Shown here one piece after another: positions 44,492 to 53,479 of a stretch of 64,000 nt of DNA (its first letter is position 1; every line of letters begins with the position of its first letter). The stretch is from Streptomyces tanashiensis (GTDB taxonomy: Bacteria; Actinomycetota; Actinomycetes; Streptomycetales; Streptomycetaceae). The notes under the pieces were generated by a model. The model searched no databases. It was not told the origin of the DNA and saw only the letters and a program-made list of their open reading frames with translations. Where the stretch lies: NCBI RefSeq assembly GCF_014648895.1, contig NZ_BMRZ01000002.1, positions 744,001 through 808,000 on the forward strand, read 5' to 3'. The position numbers and the translations under genes were made by a program.

Positions 44492-47333
44492 GCTCAGGCC
44501 TGTGTCCGCCCAGGAGGTGGCCGAGCGTCTCAAGACGGCACACGACAGCGGCGCCCTCACTGCCGCACCCCCGCCACCGACGGTCTCTCCCGACCGGTGG
44601 AGGCTGCGAGAAGCAGCCGCGCTCCTCGGCTCCTTCCACGCCGGCTCACTGACGTCCCCGAGCGACTCCGCCGACGCCGAGGATCTCCGGACGTTCGTCG
44701 TCCAGGACTGCGAGCGGGTGAGTACGGCCGCGGGCAGCAGGTGGAGGCTGACCTCCGGCGTACGCACCACGGTCCTGGACCGGCTCCAGGACCGGCACCG
44801 GCTGCTCGACACCCTCGCCGCCGTCGAACCCGACCCGCTCGACATCGACCGAGTCATGGCGGAGGCCTACCTGCGTGGAGCGGCGCCCCCTCTGGACGAG
44901 CAGACCATGGACGAGCTGACGGGCACCCTGCACGTCGTCCAATGGCTGCTGCCCGCCCGTCGCGCCGCAGAGGCGCTGGCGCGGAAGGGAGTCCTCCTTC
45001 CCACGGCGGAAGAGGTCGGCAACACGGTCGATCTGGCGGCCGTGTTCCAGCCGCTCCGCCTCCTCGCCGGCGAGCACTTCGTCGGCCGGCGGAAAGAGCT
45101 GAGAGAGCTCGCCGATTACGTGGAAGGGGCGGCCTGGGCCGAGCCCGGCGCGCCCGGCCGGCCGCCGCTCCTCGTCCACGGTCCCGGTGGCGTCGGGAAG
45201 TCCACATTGGTGGCCCGCTATCTGCTCGACCATGCCGGGACGGCCGTTCGACGGGAATTCCCCTTCGCCTACCTGACGTTCGACCGCGCCGATCTGCTGC
45301 CGCAGCAGCCGCTCACGCTGCTCGCCGAGGCTACACGCCAGCTGGGACTGCTCTACCCGTCCTGCGCGGAACAGGCGAACCGGCTGGAGCATGCCGTCCG
45401 CTCGACGGTCGCGGCCCAGACGGCGGTGATCCTCGAAGGGATCGAGGGTCTCCTGCCCACGGTCATGGGCGCCGACGACGAGGTCCTGATGCACCGCTTC
45501 GCGCAGTTGGTACGGGAGGTGTCGGCGTACCGGACGCTGCCCCTCCTCCTCGTGCTCGACACCTTGGAGCAGGCCCAGCGTCACGGCACGGACGTCGTCG
45601 ACCGGCTCTGGTTCTTCCTCGAAGCCCTGCAGCGCATCTGTCCGGTGACGCGCGTGGTGTTCGCGGGACGGGCTCCCGTTCACCGGACGACGTGCGAGAT
45701 CCCCCTCGTCGGACTCGAACCCCACCTGGCACTGGACTTCCTTCGGATGAGGCTGGCCCAGGCGGGCATCACCCCGGACGACGCCTACCTGGTCTCCGTC
45801 ACGCGCAAGGTCGGTGCGAGCCCCCTCAGCCTCAAGCTGGCCGCCGAACTGATCCGGCGCGAGGGCAAGGAGGGACTGCGCGACCCGGAGAAGCTCCGCG
45901 ACATCCTGTTCCGTCTCGGTGACGCCGAAGTCCAGGCCGTGCTGTACGAGCGCATCCTGGACGACCTGGAGGACCCCGATCTGCAGCGCATCGCCGGCCC
46001 GGGGCTGACGCTCCGCCGCATCACCCCCCGGCTGATCCAGGAGGCGCTCGCGGTTCCGTGCGGCCTGGGCGAGATATCGGAGGACAGAGCGCTGCGGCTC
46101 TTCCACCTCCTCGCCACGGAGGCGACGCTCGTCGACGTGGCACAGGGCGAGGACGTGCTGGTGCACCGAGCGGACGTCAGGCAGGCGACGCTGCCCCTGA
46201 TCCACCGCAAGCATCTCGAGACCTCGCGCCGCATCCACCGTCGCGCCGTCCGTCACTACGCCGCGTCGGACGGCCCTCAGGCCAGGGGCGAGGAGCTCTA
46301 CCACCGGCTCTCCCTCGGACAGGCCACGGACGTCCTGGATCGGCACTGGGTGCCTGAGGCAAGTCTCTTCCTCGAGTCGGCGTTGGAGGAGCTGCCGCCG
46401 GCCGGCCAGGCCTACCTCGCCGACCGGCTGGGCATCGCGATCGACCCCGCGGTCCTTGCCGAGGCGGACGGCGAGGCGTGGGCCCGGCAGGTGGTCCGCC
46501 AGGCCCGCGCGCTGCTCGACGCCGGGCAGGCCGGCGCGGCGCTGGACCTGATCAGGGAACGTCCCGCGAGACCCCGCCCGTCCAGGGTGAGCGTGCTGGA
46601 GATCGAGGCGCTGGCCGCGCAGGGGCGCATGCCGGAGGCCCGGCGCCTCGTGACCGAGACGCTGGAGCGCGCCGGTGAACGGGGAGACGCCGAGGCCTTC
46701 GCGGACGTGGCCGTGCTGGGGGCGCGGATAGCCGAGGACCTCGGCGCGTACGGTGAGGCGCTCGACCTGCTGGACCAGGCCCGGAAGGCCGCCGCAACGA
46801 CGCCCGGCCGGGTGGCGTGGCTGCAGGCGAGCGTCGCTCAGCTGAGGATCTACCGCAGGTCCGGTGCGGAGGAGCCGGTCCACGTCCAGGAGCTGCGCAC
46901 CGCTGTCGTCGCGGCGACCGACCGGCTGAGACGTCGGGATCGTCGGGGGCACCCTTCCCTCGTACGGGAACTGGCCGCCGAGGTCGGCGACATGGTTCCG
47001 GGCCTGCTCTCGGAGGCCGCCCGGACCACGGGCATCGACAACAGCGGCGGTTCGGGTGGCGCGCTCGAGTGGACCCTCACCGAGGCCGACGTCACGGACT
47101 TCGTCCACACGGCCAAGGGGTCGGCGGATGTCGTCGAGGAGCCTCCGGGTGCACCGGAGCGTGGAGCGCTTTCTCGCGGCAAGACGAGTCAGGAGTGGGG
47201 TGAACAGGTCTCCGAGTATCTCGACAGTGCCCCCGCGATGGGCGCGACGTGGTCCCACGCGCTCATGGAGGCCTACCGCGCCGAGGTCGACCGGCCCAGG
47301 TTCGGCCGTGGTCGCACGGGACACGACGACTGA
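44484..47333 (+). CDS. STAND-type NTPase with helical repeat tail
   Basis: 949 aa. Residues 1-185 are a helical N-terminal region of unknown type. FVGRRKELRELADYV (199-213) opens a STAND NTPase with Walker A GPGGVGKS (233-240), Walker B LPLLLVLDTLEQ (about 351-362) and a winged-helix region. Residues 600-850 are TPR-like repeats (AWARQVVRQARALLDAGQAGAALDLI; ALDLLDQARKAAATTP), the likely sensor. The C-terminus is charged and low in structure. STAND proteins sense a signal, oligomerise and activate an effector; here the effector is probably the EAD1 protease two genes upstream. Overlaps the previous gene by 8 bp. Confidence 0.88.
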   Translation: MAELRPVSAQEVAERLKTAHDSGALTAAPPPPTVSPDRWRLREAAALLGSFHAGSLTSPSDSADAEDLRTFVVQDCERVSTAAGSRWRLTSGVRTTVLDRLQDRHRLLDTLAAVEPDPLDIDRVMAEAYLRGAAPPLDEQTMDELTGTLHVVQWLLPARRAAEALARKGVLLPTAEEVGNTVDLAAVFQPLRLLAGEHFVGRRKELRELADYVEGAAWAEPGAPGRPPLLVHGPGGVGKSTLVARYLLDHAGTAVRREFPFAYLTFDRADLLPQQPLTLLAEATRQLGLLYPSCAEQANRLEHAVRSTVAAQTAVILEGIEGLLPTVMGADDEVLMHRFAQLVREVSAYRTLPLLLVLDTLEQAQRHGTDVVDRLWFFLEALQRICPVTRVVFAGRAPVHRTTCEIPLVGLEPHLALDFLRMRLAQAGITPDDAYLVSVTRKVGASPLSLKLAAELIRREGKEGLRDPEKLRDILFRLGDAEVQAVLYERILDDLEDPDLQRIAGPGLTLRRITPRLIQEALAVPCGLGEISEDRALRLFHLLATEATLVDVAQGEDVLVHRADVRQATLPLIHRKHLETSRRIHRRAVRHYAASDGPQARGEELYHRLSLGQATDVLDRHWVPEASLFLESALEELPPAGQAYLADRLGIAIDPAVLAEADGEAWARQVVRQARALLDAGQAGAALDLIRERPARPRPSRVSVLEIEALAAQGRMPEARRLVTETLERAGERGDAEAFADVAVLGARIAEDLGAYGEALDLLDQARKAAATTPGRVAWLQASVAQLRIYRRSGAEEPVHVQELRTAVVAATDRLRRRDRRGHPSLVRELAAEVGDMVPGLLSEAARTTGIDNSGGSGGALEWTLTEADVTDFVHTAKGSADVVEEPPGAPERGALSRGKTSQEWGEQVSEYLDSAPAMGATWSHALMEAYRAEVDRPRFGRGRTGHDD

Positions 47334-47403
47334 CCCACCGCGCTCGCCGACCGCGCCGGCCCCGGGACCGACGCACGCCGACGGTCCGGCGCGGCGGCGG
47401 CGC

Positions 47404-48060
47404 TCATCGCCCAGGCGCCACCAGGCCCGACTCGTACGCGATGATGACCAGTTGGGCCCGGTCCCGGACCGTCAGTTTTCCCATGATGCGGCTGACGTGG
47501 GTCTTCGCCGTGAGGGGGGACAGGCCGAGGCTCTCCGCGATCTCCGTGTTGTTCAGGCCCCGGGCCACCAGCGTCAGGACCTGGCGCTCGCGGTCGGACA
47601 GTGCGTCCGGGCCACCCGTGGCCGGGGTGTCCGGGAGTGCGAGTGCCCGGGCGATCAGCCGGGACGTGGGGCCCGGTGAGAGCAGGGCCTCCCCCGCCGC
47701 CACCGTGCGGATCGCGGCGAGGAGTTCGGCCGGGCGTATGTCCTTCACCACGAAGCCCGACGCACCCGCCCGCAGGGCTTCCACGACGTGCTCGTCCGTG
47801 TCGTACGTCGTGAGCACCAGCACCTTGACCCCGGCCAGGTCCTCGTCGGCGGCGATCAGCCGGGTGGCACCGATCCCGTCGAGCTCGGGCATCCGGACGT
47901 CCATGACCACCACGTCCGCCCGCGCCGAACGGGCCAGCTCCACCGCCTCCTTGCCGTTCGCCGCCTGGCCGACGACCTCCATGTCGGGAGCCGATGCGAC
48001 GAGCATCGCGAACGACTCCCGGACGAGCATCTGATCGTCCGCGAGCAGGACCCGGATCAC
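47404..48060 (-). CDS. Two-component response regulator, NarL/LuxR type
   Basis: 218 aa. Receiver domain with the phospho-acceptor in DVVVMDVRMPELDG and Lys in FVVKDIRP; C-terminal LuxR helix-turn-helix (LSDRERQVLTLVARGLNNTEIAESLGLSPLTAKTHVSRI). It starts with a GTG that overlaps the TGA of the sensor kinase gene (GTGA), so the pair is co-translated. The MMPL exporter gene upstream on the same strand is the likely target. Confidence 0.93.
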   Translation of the reverse strand: MIRVLLADDQMLVRESFAMLVASAPDMEVVGQAANGKEAVELARSARADVVVMDVRMPELDGIGATRLIAADEDLAGVKVLVLTTYDTDEHVVEALRAGASGFVVKDIRPAELLAAIRTVAAGEALLSPGPTSRLIARALALPDTPATGGPDALSDRERQVLTLVARGLNNTEIAESLGLSPLTAKTHVSRIMGKLTVRDRAQLVIIAYESGLVAPGR

Positions 48061-49214
48061 GCCGTCACCTCTCTCTCCGCGAGCGGCAGTGCCGCCGTGA
48101 CCTCGAAGCCCCCGCCGTCGCGCGGGCCCGCGCTCAGTGTGCCGCCCACGCTCCTGGCCCGCTCGCGCATCCCGAGGATCCCGTACCCGGAACCGCCGGG
48201 TCCACCAGGGGTGCCGGCTCCGGCGGTGGTCCCGCTGTTGGTCACCCGTACCGTCAACTCCGACTCCACCAGGCCGACATCGACCCGCATCCTCGTGTCC
48301 GGACCACCGTGCCGTACGGCATTGGTCAGCGACTCCTGGACGATGCGGTACGCCGCCGCGCCCACCGCCGCCGGGACCTTCGTGTCCCCCGTCCGTACCG
48401 TCAGGTCCGCTCCCGAGGACCGTACGAGATCGGGCAGCGAGGCCAGGTCCGGCAGAGGGCCATCGGGGTCGGCCCGCAGCACGCGCAAGGTCGTGCGCAC
48501 CTCGGCGCGGGCCTCCCGGCACGTCTCGGATATCCCTTCGAGCGCCCCGGCGAGCGCCTCCCGGTCGAGTCGCTCCGGGTCGGCGACCAGGACGTGCGCC
48601 GCGACCGAGGCCTGCACGCCGATGAGGGTGATCGAGTGCGCGAGGAGGTCGTGCAGGTCCCTCGCGATGCGCAGCCGCTCCTCGGCGACCTTCCGCTCCG
48701 CCTCGCGCTCCGACCGCTCGATCACACCCGCCACCAGCTGTCGGTAGAGCCGGATGCTCGCGCCGAAGACGAGCATCGCGATCACCCAGCCGGAGACCCT
48801 CAGCAACTCCACGATCTCGTGCGGGTTGACGAGGACCTGGATGGTGAGCGTGACGGAGATGACCGAGAGCCCCACGATCAGTGTGCGCTGCGGCCGGCCG
48901 GTGGACGCGACCGTGTAGAGCGCGGTCATCGAGGCGGGGATCGGCGCCAGATGCATGAAGTCCAGTGCGTGGTAGGGGGCCACGCAGGCCACCACCGCCA
49001 GCAGCACCGGGAGGGGCGCCTTGCGCCGCCAGGCCAGTGGGACGTGCGCGGCGAGCAGCAGGACCCAGCCGACGGCGTCCGGCCGGCGGCCGTCGTCGAC
49101 GGTGAGCGCGAGGGCGGCCGCGAGAACGGCGAAGCCCGCGGCGGCCGTGGCGTCGCGCCGCACCGGGTGCGGCGCCGCCTGCGGGTCACGGGTGAAGGCC
49201 GCTGCGATGTCCAT
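48057..49214 (-). CDS. Sensor histidine kinase (NarL-partner type)
   Basis: 385 aa from the ATG at 49214; an ATG three codons earlier sits directly on the GGGGAGG site and is therefore less likely. About five N-terminal membrane helices with little extracellular sequence, then the H-box RIARDLHDLLAHSITLIGV and an HATPase domain (YRIVQESLTNAVRH, GSGYGILGMRERA). This is the intramembrane-sensing architecture usual for kinases paired with transport genes. It phosphorylates the downstream response regulator. Confidence 0.9.
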   Translation of the reverse strand: MDIAAAFTRDPQAAPHPVRRDATAAAGFAVLAAALALTVDDGRRPDAVGWVLLLAAHVPLAWRRKAPLPVLLAVVACVAPYHALDFMHLAPIPASMTALYTVASTGRPQRTLIVGLSVISVTLTIQVLVNPHEIVELLRVSGWVIAMLVFGASIRLYRQLVAGVIERSEREAERKVAEERLRIARDLHDLLAHSITLIGVQASVAAHVLVADPERLDREALAGALEGISETCREARAEVRTTLRVLRADPDGPLPDLASLPDLVRSSGADLTVRTGDTKVPAAVGAAAYRIVQESLTNAVRHGGPDTRMRVDVGLVESELTVRVTNSGTTAGAGTPGGPGGSGYGILGMRERARSVGGTLSAGPRDGGGFEVTAALPLAEREVTA

Positions 49215-49277
49215 GGTGTACATCCTCCCCAGGGGCGGGGGCTCCCGGTAGTCCGGGGAGCCCCCACCCGTCCCTGA

Positions 49278-51335
49278 TCAGACCCGTACGGGCGTCGACT
49301 CGCGTGCGGGCTCCGAACCAGGGGTCGCCGCGGGCTTCCTGGCCAGCGGGCCCGGCCACCACACCGTGCGGCCGAGCAGCACGCTCGCGCTGGTGACGAG
49401 GTACGTGCGGACCAGGAAGGTGTCGAGCAGGACGCCGACCGCGATCACGAAGCCGAGCTCGGCCAGTTGCGCCATCGGCATGTTGACGAGGACCGCGAAG
49501 GTGGCGGCCAGGACGAGCCCCGCCGAGGCGATCACCCCGCCGGTGGTGCGCAGCGCGGTCAGGGCGGCGGCGCCGGGCTCCGTCCCGTTCAGGCACTCCT
49601 CCCGCATCCGGTGCATCAGGAAGATGCCGTAGTCGACGCCGAGCGCGACGAGGAAGACGAAGGAGAGCAGGGCCAGGCCCGGGTCGGTGCCCTCGAAGCC
49701 GAAGAGGGACTCGAAGACGAGGCCGCCGATACCGAGGGCGGCACCCCAGACGGCGACGACCGCGGCGACCAGGATCAGCGGTGCGACGAGGCTGCGCAGC
49801 AGGGCGATCAGCACGATCGTCACGACGACGAGGACGAGCGGGACGACGATGTTCCGGTCGCGGGCGTTGGTCTCGGTCATGTCGAGCTGTTCGGCGCTGG
49901 GTCCGCCGACGTACACGCCGTCGCCGAGCGCGGACCGCAGCTCCTTGATGGTCGCGGTCTCCTCGGCGGACTGCGGCGGGTGCGCGGCGATGACGGAGAT
50001 CTCCGTCCAGCCGTCGCCGCTGCGGCCTCGCTCCGCCTTCGCGACGCCTTCCGTCGCGCGAGCGGTCTCCAGGGCGCCGGAGGAGCCGGCGGTCGGGGCG
50101 ACGAGGGTGATCGGCTGGGTTCCCATCTCCGGGTACGCGGCGGCCAGCGTCTTCATCGCGGCGACCGCTTCCGGGGTGGAGGTGAAGGAGTCCTCCTGCT
50201 TGAGGGCTCCGGGCAGGTTCAGCGCGCCGAGCGCGAGGGCGGCGAGGGCGGCGGCGCCCGCGAGGAGGACGGCGAGGGGGCGTCGCCCCGCCGAGGAGCC
50301 CATGGCCGCGAAGAGGGACCGGCGCGCGGCCTTCGGTTCGCTTCCGTACGCCGGGATCAGCGGCCAGAACACGCGTCGGCCGAGGACCACGAGCAGAGCG
50401 GGGAGCAGCGTCATCATCGCGAGCAGGGCGCACAGCACTCCGACGGCGGCCGTGGGCCCCATGCCCCGGCTGCTGTTCATGTCGGCGGCGAGCAGGCAGA
50501 GCATGCCGAGGGCGACGGTCCCGGAGGACGCGAGGACGGCGGGACCGCAGCCGCGCAGGGCGGCCGTCATGGCGTCGTACGGGCGTGGGACACGGCGGAG
50601 TTCCTCGCGGTAGCGGGAGACGAGGAGAAGCGCGTAGTCGGTGCCCGCGCCGAAGACGAGGATCGTCATGACGCCCGTGCTCTGGCCGGAGACGCTGATG
50701 TCGAAGCCCTGGTGGAGGGCGTAGGTCACGGCCATGGAGAGGTAGTCGGCGACTCCGGCGACGACCAGGGGGACGAGCCACAGAAAGGGGCTGCGGTAGA
50801 TGACGATCAGGAGGATGGCGACGACGGCGACGGTCGTGTAGAGGAGCGGGCCGTCGAGGGATTCGTACACCTCGCTCGCGTCCGTGGCGAGGGCGCCGGG
50901 GCCTCCGACCTCTCCGCTCACCGTCTCGCGGATGTCGTTGACGAAGGCGTCCCTGGCCTTCTCGTCCGAACCGGGCTCGGTGCTGGTGACCGCGTACAGG
51001 AGGGTGGTGCCGTCCTCGGAGGGTACGGGGCGCGGGGTCGAGGTGAGCGGGTGCTCGGCGGCGACCCTCTCCACCTCTCGGGCGGCGGTGGCGCGGTCGG
51101 CGGGGGTCAGTCCGCCCTCGCGGTGGTAGACGAGCACCAGGTCGGTGGAGTCTCCGCCGGGCAGCTGTTCGGTGATCTTCGCGACCTGGGTCGAGTCGGC
51201 GCTCGCGGGCAGGTAGTCGACGGCGCGGTCGCGCTGCACGTCGGCGAGCTTTCCGGCGAGGGGTGCGGCGAGGGCGATCACGATCACCCACAGCGCCAGC
51301 ACCCCCCAGCCGACGGTCCTCTTACGGCCCTCCAT
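49278..51335 (-). CDS. MMPL-family transporter
   Basis: 685-aa RND-type exporter with two repeats of one helix, an extracellular loop and five helices. MMPL markers include VFGAGTDYALLLVSRYREEL in the first half and FVFLVALGVDYGIFLMHRMREE in the second, where the paired Asp residues form the proton relay. Streptomyces members export lipids or antibiotics. It is followed 63 bp later by the two-component system on the same strand, which suggests signal-induced export. The 339-bp upstream region holds a perfect palindrome. Confidence 0.9.
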   Translation of the reverse strand: MEGRKRTVGWGVLALWVIVIALAAPLAGKLADVQRDRAVDYLPASADSTQVAKITEQLPGGDSTDLVLVYHREGGLTPADRATAAREVERVAAEHPLTSTPRPVPSEDGTTLLYAVTSTEPGSDEKARDAFVNDIRETVSGEVGGPGALATDASEVYESLDGPLLYTTVAVVAILLIVIYRSPFLWLVPLVVAGVADYLSMAVTYALHQGFDISVSGQSTGVMTILVFGAGTDYALLLVSRYREELRRVPRPYDAMTAALRGCGPAVLASSGTVALGMLCLLAADMNSSRGMGPTAAVGVLCALLAMMTLLPALLVVLGRRVFWPLIPAYGSEPKAARRSLFAAMGSSAGRRPLAVLLAGAAALAALALGALNLPGALKQEDSFTSTPEAVAAMKTLAAAYPEMGTQPITLVAPTAGSSGALETARATEGVAKAERGRSGDGWTEISVIAAHPPQSAEETATIKELRSALGDGVYVGGPSAEQLDMTETNARDRNIVVPLVLVVVTIVLIALLRSLVAPLILVAAVVAVWGAALGIGGLVFESLFGFEGTDPGLALLSFVFLVALGVDYGIFLMHRMREECLNGTEPGAAALTALRTTGGVIASAGLVLAATFAVLVNMPMAQLAELGFVIAVGVLLDTFLVRTYLVTSASVLLGRTVWWPGPLARKPAATPGSEPARESTPVRV

Positions 51336-51456
51336 CGTGGGCCTCCCTCCATCGTTCCTCTTCGGTTCGATCCCAGATTTCCGTGGCCGGGAGGTGGATT
51401 CGTCGCGCTGACGGCCGAGTTGGGGGCTACTGCCGGGGGTGGCATGCGGCCGCGAC

Positions 51457-51472
51457 TACTCCCCGGGGAGTA
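51457..51472. promoter_or_regulatory. 16-bp perfect palindrome in the MMPL promoter region
   Basis: TACTCCCCGGGGAGTA is a perfect inverted repeat lying in the 339-bp non-coding stretch 51336-51674 between the divergent MMPL and small membrane-protein genes. NarL-type regulators bind such short dyads, so it is a candidate site for the adjacent response regulator. Nothing else with clear structure was seen in this stretch. Confidence 0.6.
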
Positions 51473-51674
51473 CGGGGGTGATCGCGGGCGCGCGGGGCGG
51501 GTGCGGGTGAGTCCCGCACAGCGGGCCCGCTTCCCTGAGCCGGCACCGGCGGGTGTGGGGATAACCCCCGGAGGGATCCACCGGGCAGCAGGCAGGTCAC
51601 GCGCCGTGCCCGACCGGGAGTATCGGGACGTCGGAACGGCCCTCCTGATCCCCCGTCGAGAATCGAGAACCGCC

Positions 51675-52250
51675 ATGTCGCACGTCGCGCAGCACTCCCC
51701 GTCCGGGCACACCGCGTCCCCGGCCCGTACCCGCTCCCGTCAGTCCGGCAGCCTGGCGCCGTGTGCGCCGGTGCGTGGTGCGTTCGCGTTATGGGTCACG
51801 GCGGTGGCAGCAGGCGTGTTCGAGACCGTGCTGGCCGTCGCCAGGATGGTGGGGGACGGCTCGGGCTCCGGTGGCGAGATCGCGATCGGTCTCGCGATAC
51901 GGCTCCCGGTGTTCGCGGCCGCGCTGCTGATCGCGCTCCGGATGCGCAGCGGGCGCGCCTGGGCGCGGATCACGCTCACACTCGCCCTGGGCGTCGCGGG
52001 CACGGCGTCGATGGTGGTCCAGCCGATCCGTGCCCTGGTCCAGGGACGCTCCCTCGGTGCGGCGTTCGAGGAAGCCGGCGCGATGGACATCGCGTTCGGT
52101 GCCAGCCGCGCGCTGCATGTGGCCGCCGTGCTCACGGCCGTGGTCCTGATGTTCCTCCCCGCCGCCAATGCCTACTTCCGCGCCCACCGGGCCGACCGGG
52201 CTTCCGCGGCCACCCGTGGGACCGGCCCGGGCCGCGCACACGTCGGCTGA
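51675..52250 (+). CDS. Small membrane protein
   Basis: 191 aa. A disordered polar N-terminus (about 35 residues) is followed by four predicted helices: GAFALWVTAVAAGVFETVLAV; IGLAIRLPVFAAALLIALRM; ITLTLALGVAGTASMVVQ; ALHVAAVLTAVVLMFLPAANAYF. It ends in a basic tail. It resembles uncharacterised actinobacterial four-helix membrane proteins. It is divergent from the MMPL gene and may share the palindromic operator. Confidence 0.75.
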   Translation: MSHVAQHSPSGHTASPARTRSRQSGSLAPCAPVRGAFALWVTAVAAGVFETVLAVARMVGDGSGSGGEIAIGLAIRLPVFAAALLIALRMRSGRAWARITLTLALGVAGTASMVVQPIRALVQGRSLGAAFEEAGAMDIAFGASRALHVAAVLTAVVLMFLPAANAYFRAHRADRASAATRGTGPGRAHVG

Positions 52251-52303
52251 CCCCCGGTGCGCGTCGGGCGGTCCCGGTCGCCTCCACGGCCGGGTTCTCT
52301 CCG

Positions 52304-53359
52304 CTAGGCGGGCCGCTTCGCCGCGCCGACGGGATCGGAGGCGCCGAACGCCCGTCGGTAGGCGGCGGGCGAGACGCCGAAGGCCGTCCGCATGTGCGCC
52401 CGCAGGGAGTTCCCGGAGCCGATGCCGGCCCGGTGCGCCACCAGGTCGATGGGGAGGTCGGTGGTCTCCAGGAGCTGTTTGGCCAGTTCCAGGCGCTGTG
52501 CCGTGAGCCACTGCACGGGTGTCATCCCGACCTCGTCCCGGAACCTCCGGGTGAACGACCGCAGGCTCATCCGGGCGTGCTCGGCGAGCATGCCGAGGGT
52601 GAGCGGCTCCCCGAGGTGTTCGAGGGCCCAGGCGCGCGTCGCGGTCGTGCCGGCCGCCTTCGGCTCGGGCACGGGCCGGTCGATGAACTGGGCCTGCCCT
52701 CCGTCCCGCCACGGCGGTACGACGCACATGCGGGCCGCCCGGTTGGCCACCGCGGCCCCGTGATCACGTCGGATCATGTGCAGGCACAGATCGACCCCGG
52801 CGGCCACCCCGGCCGAGGTGAGCACATCGCCGTCGTCGACGAAGAGCACCTCCTCATCGAGCTTGACCTGGGGATACGCCTGCCGGAACTCCGGGGCCAG
52901 ATTCCAGTGGGTGGTGGCCGGACGCCCGTCGAGCAGACCGGCGGCGGCGAGCACGTACGACCCGGTGCAGATGGACACCAGCCGGGCGCCCGGCCGGATC
53001 CCGGCGATGGCAGCGGCGACCTCGGGCGGCAGGGGGCCGCCGCGTCCGAGTTCCGGCATGGCGTGCGTCGGCGGGACGACGACCGTGTCGGCGGCGGCGA
53101 GCGCCTCGGGGCCCGCCGCGGGCTGGACGACGAATCCGGCGTCGCTGAGGACGGGCCCGCCGTCGGCGGTGCAGACCGTGACCTCGTACAGGGGGCGGCC
53201 GTCGGCGTCCTGGACGCTGCCGAAGACGCGCGAGGGGATGCCGAGCTCGAAGGGCGGCACTCCGGGAAGCGCGAGCACCGCGATCCGGTGAACGCGGGGA
53301 ACCGTCTCGTTCCGGGTCGCGGGAACCGTCTCATTCCGGTCGGTTTCATCCATGGCCAA
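52304..53359 (-). CDS. GlxA-family AraC-type transcriptional regulator
   Basis: 351 aa. The N-terminal DJ-1/PfpI-like domain (HRIAVLALPGVPPFELGIPSRVFG) keeps a Cys in the nucleophile elbow (LVSICTGSYVLAAAGLLDGRPATTHW) but is a sensor in this family. The C-terminal AraC domain has two helix-turn-helix units (LTLGMLAEHARMSLRSFTRRFRDEVGMTPVQWL and LPIDLVAHRAGIGSGNSLRAHMRTAFGVSPAAYRRAF). A tandem repeat near the N-terminus (NETVPATRNETVPR) makes the exact start (53359 or 53353) uncertain. It is divergent from the quinone oxidoreductase, its probable target. Confidence 0.92.
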   Translation of the reverse strand: MAMDETDRNETVPATRNETVPRVHRIAVLALPGVPPFELGIPSRVFGSVQDADGRPLYEVTVCTADGGPVLSDAGFVVQPAAGPEALAAADTVVVPPTHAMPELGRGGPLPPEVAAAIAGIRPGARLVSICTGSYVLAAAGLLDGRPATTHWNLAPEFRQAYPQVKLDEEVLFVDDGDVLTSAGVAAGVDLCLHMIRRDHGAAVANRAARMCVVPPWRDGGQAQFIDRPVPEPKAAGTTATRAWALEHLGEPLTLGMLAEHARMSLRSFTRRFRDEVGMTPVQWLTAQRLELAKQLLETTDLPIDLVAHRAGIGSGNSLRAHMRTAFGVSPAAYRRAFGASDPVGAAKRPA

Positions 53360-53479
53360 ATCCTGTCACATAGTGGCCCGACGGCCAACACCAGGAGGAG
53401 CCGGGAGGCGGGATCGTGAACGTGTCGCCGCCGGAGCGGTTCCGGCGGACACCGATCGAGAAGGAACGAGGCGAAGAGC

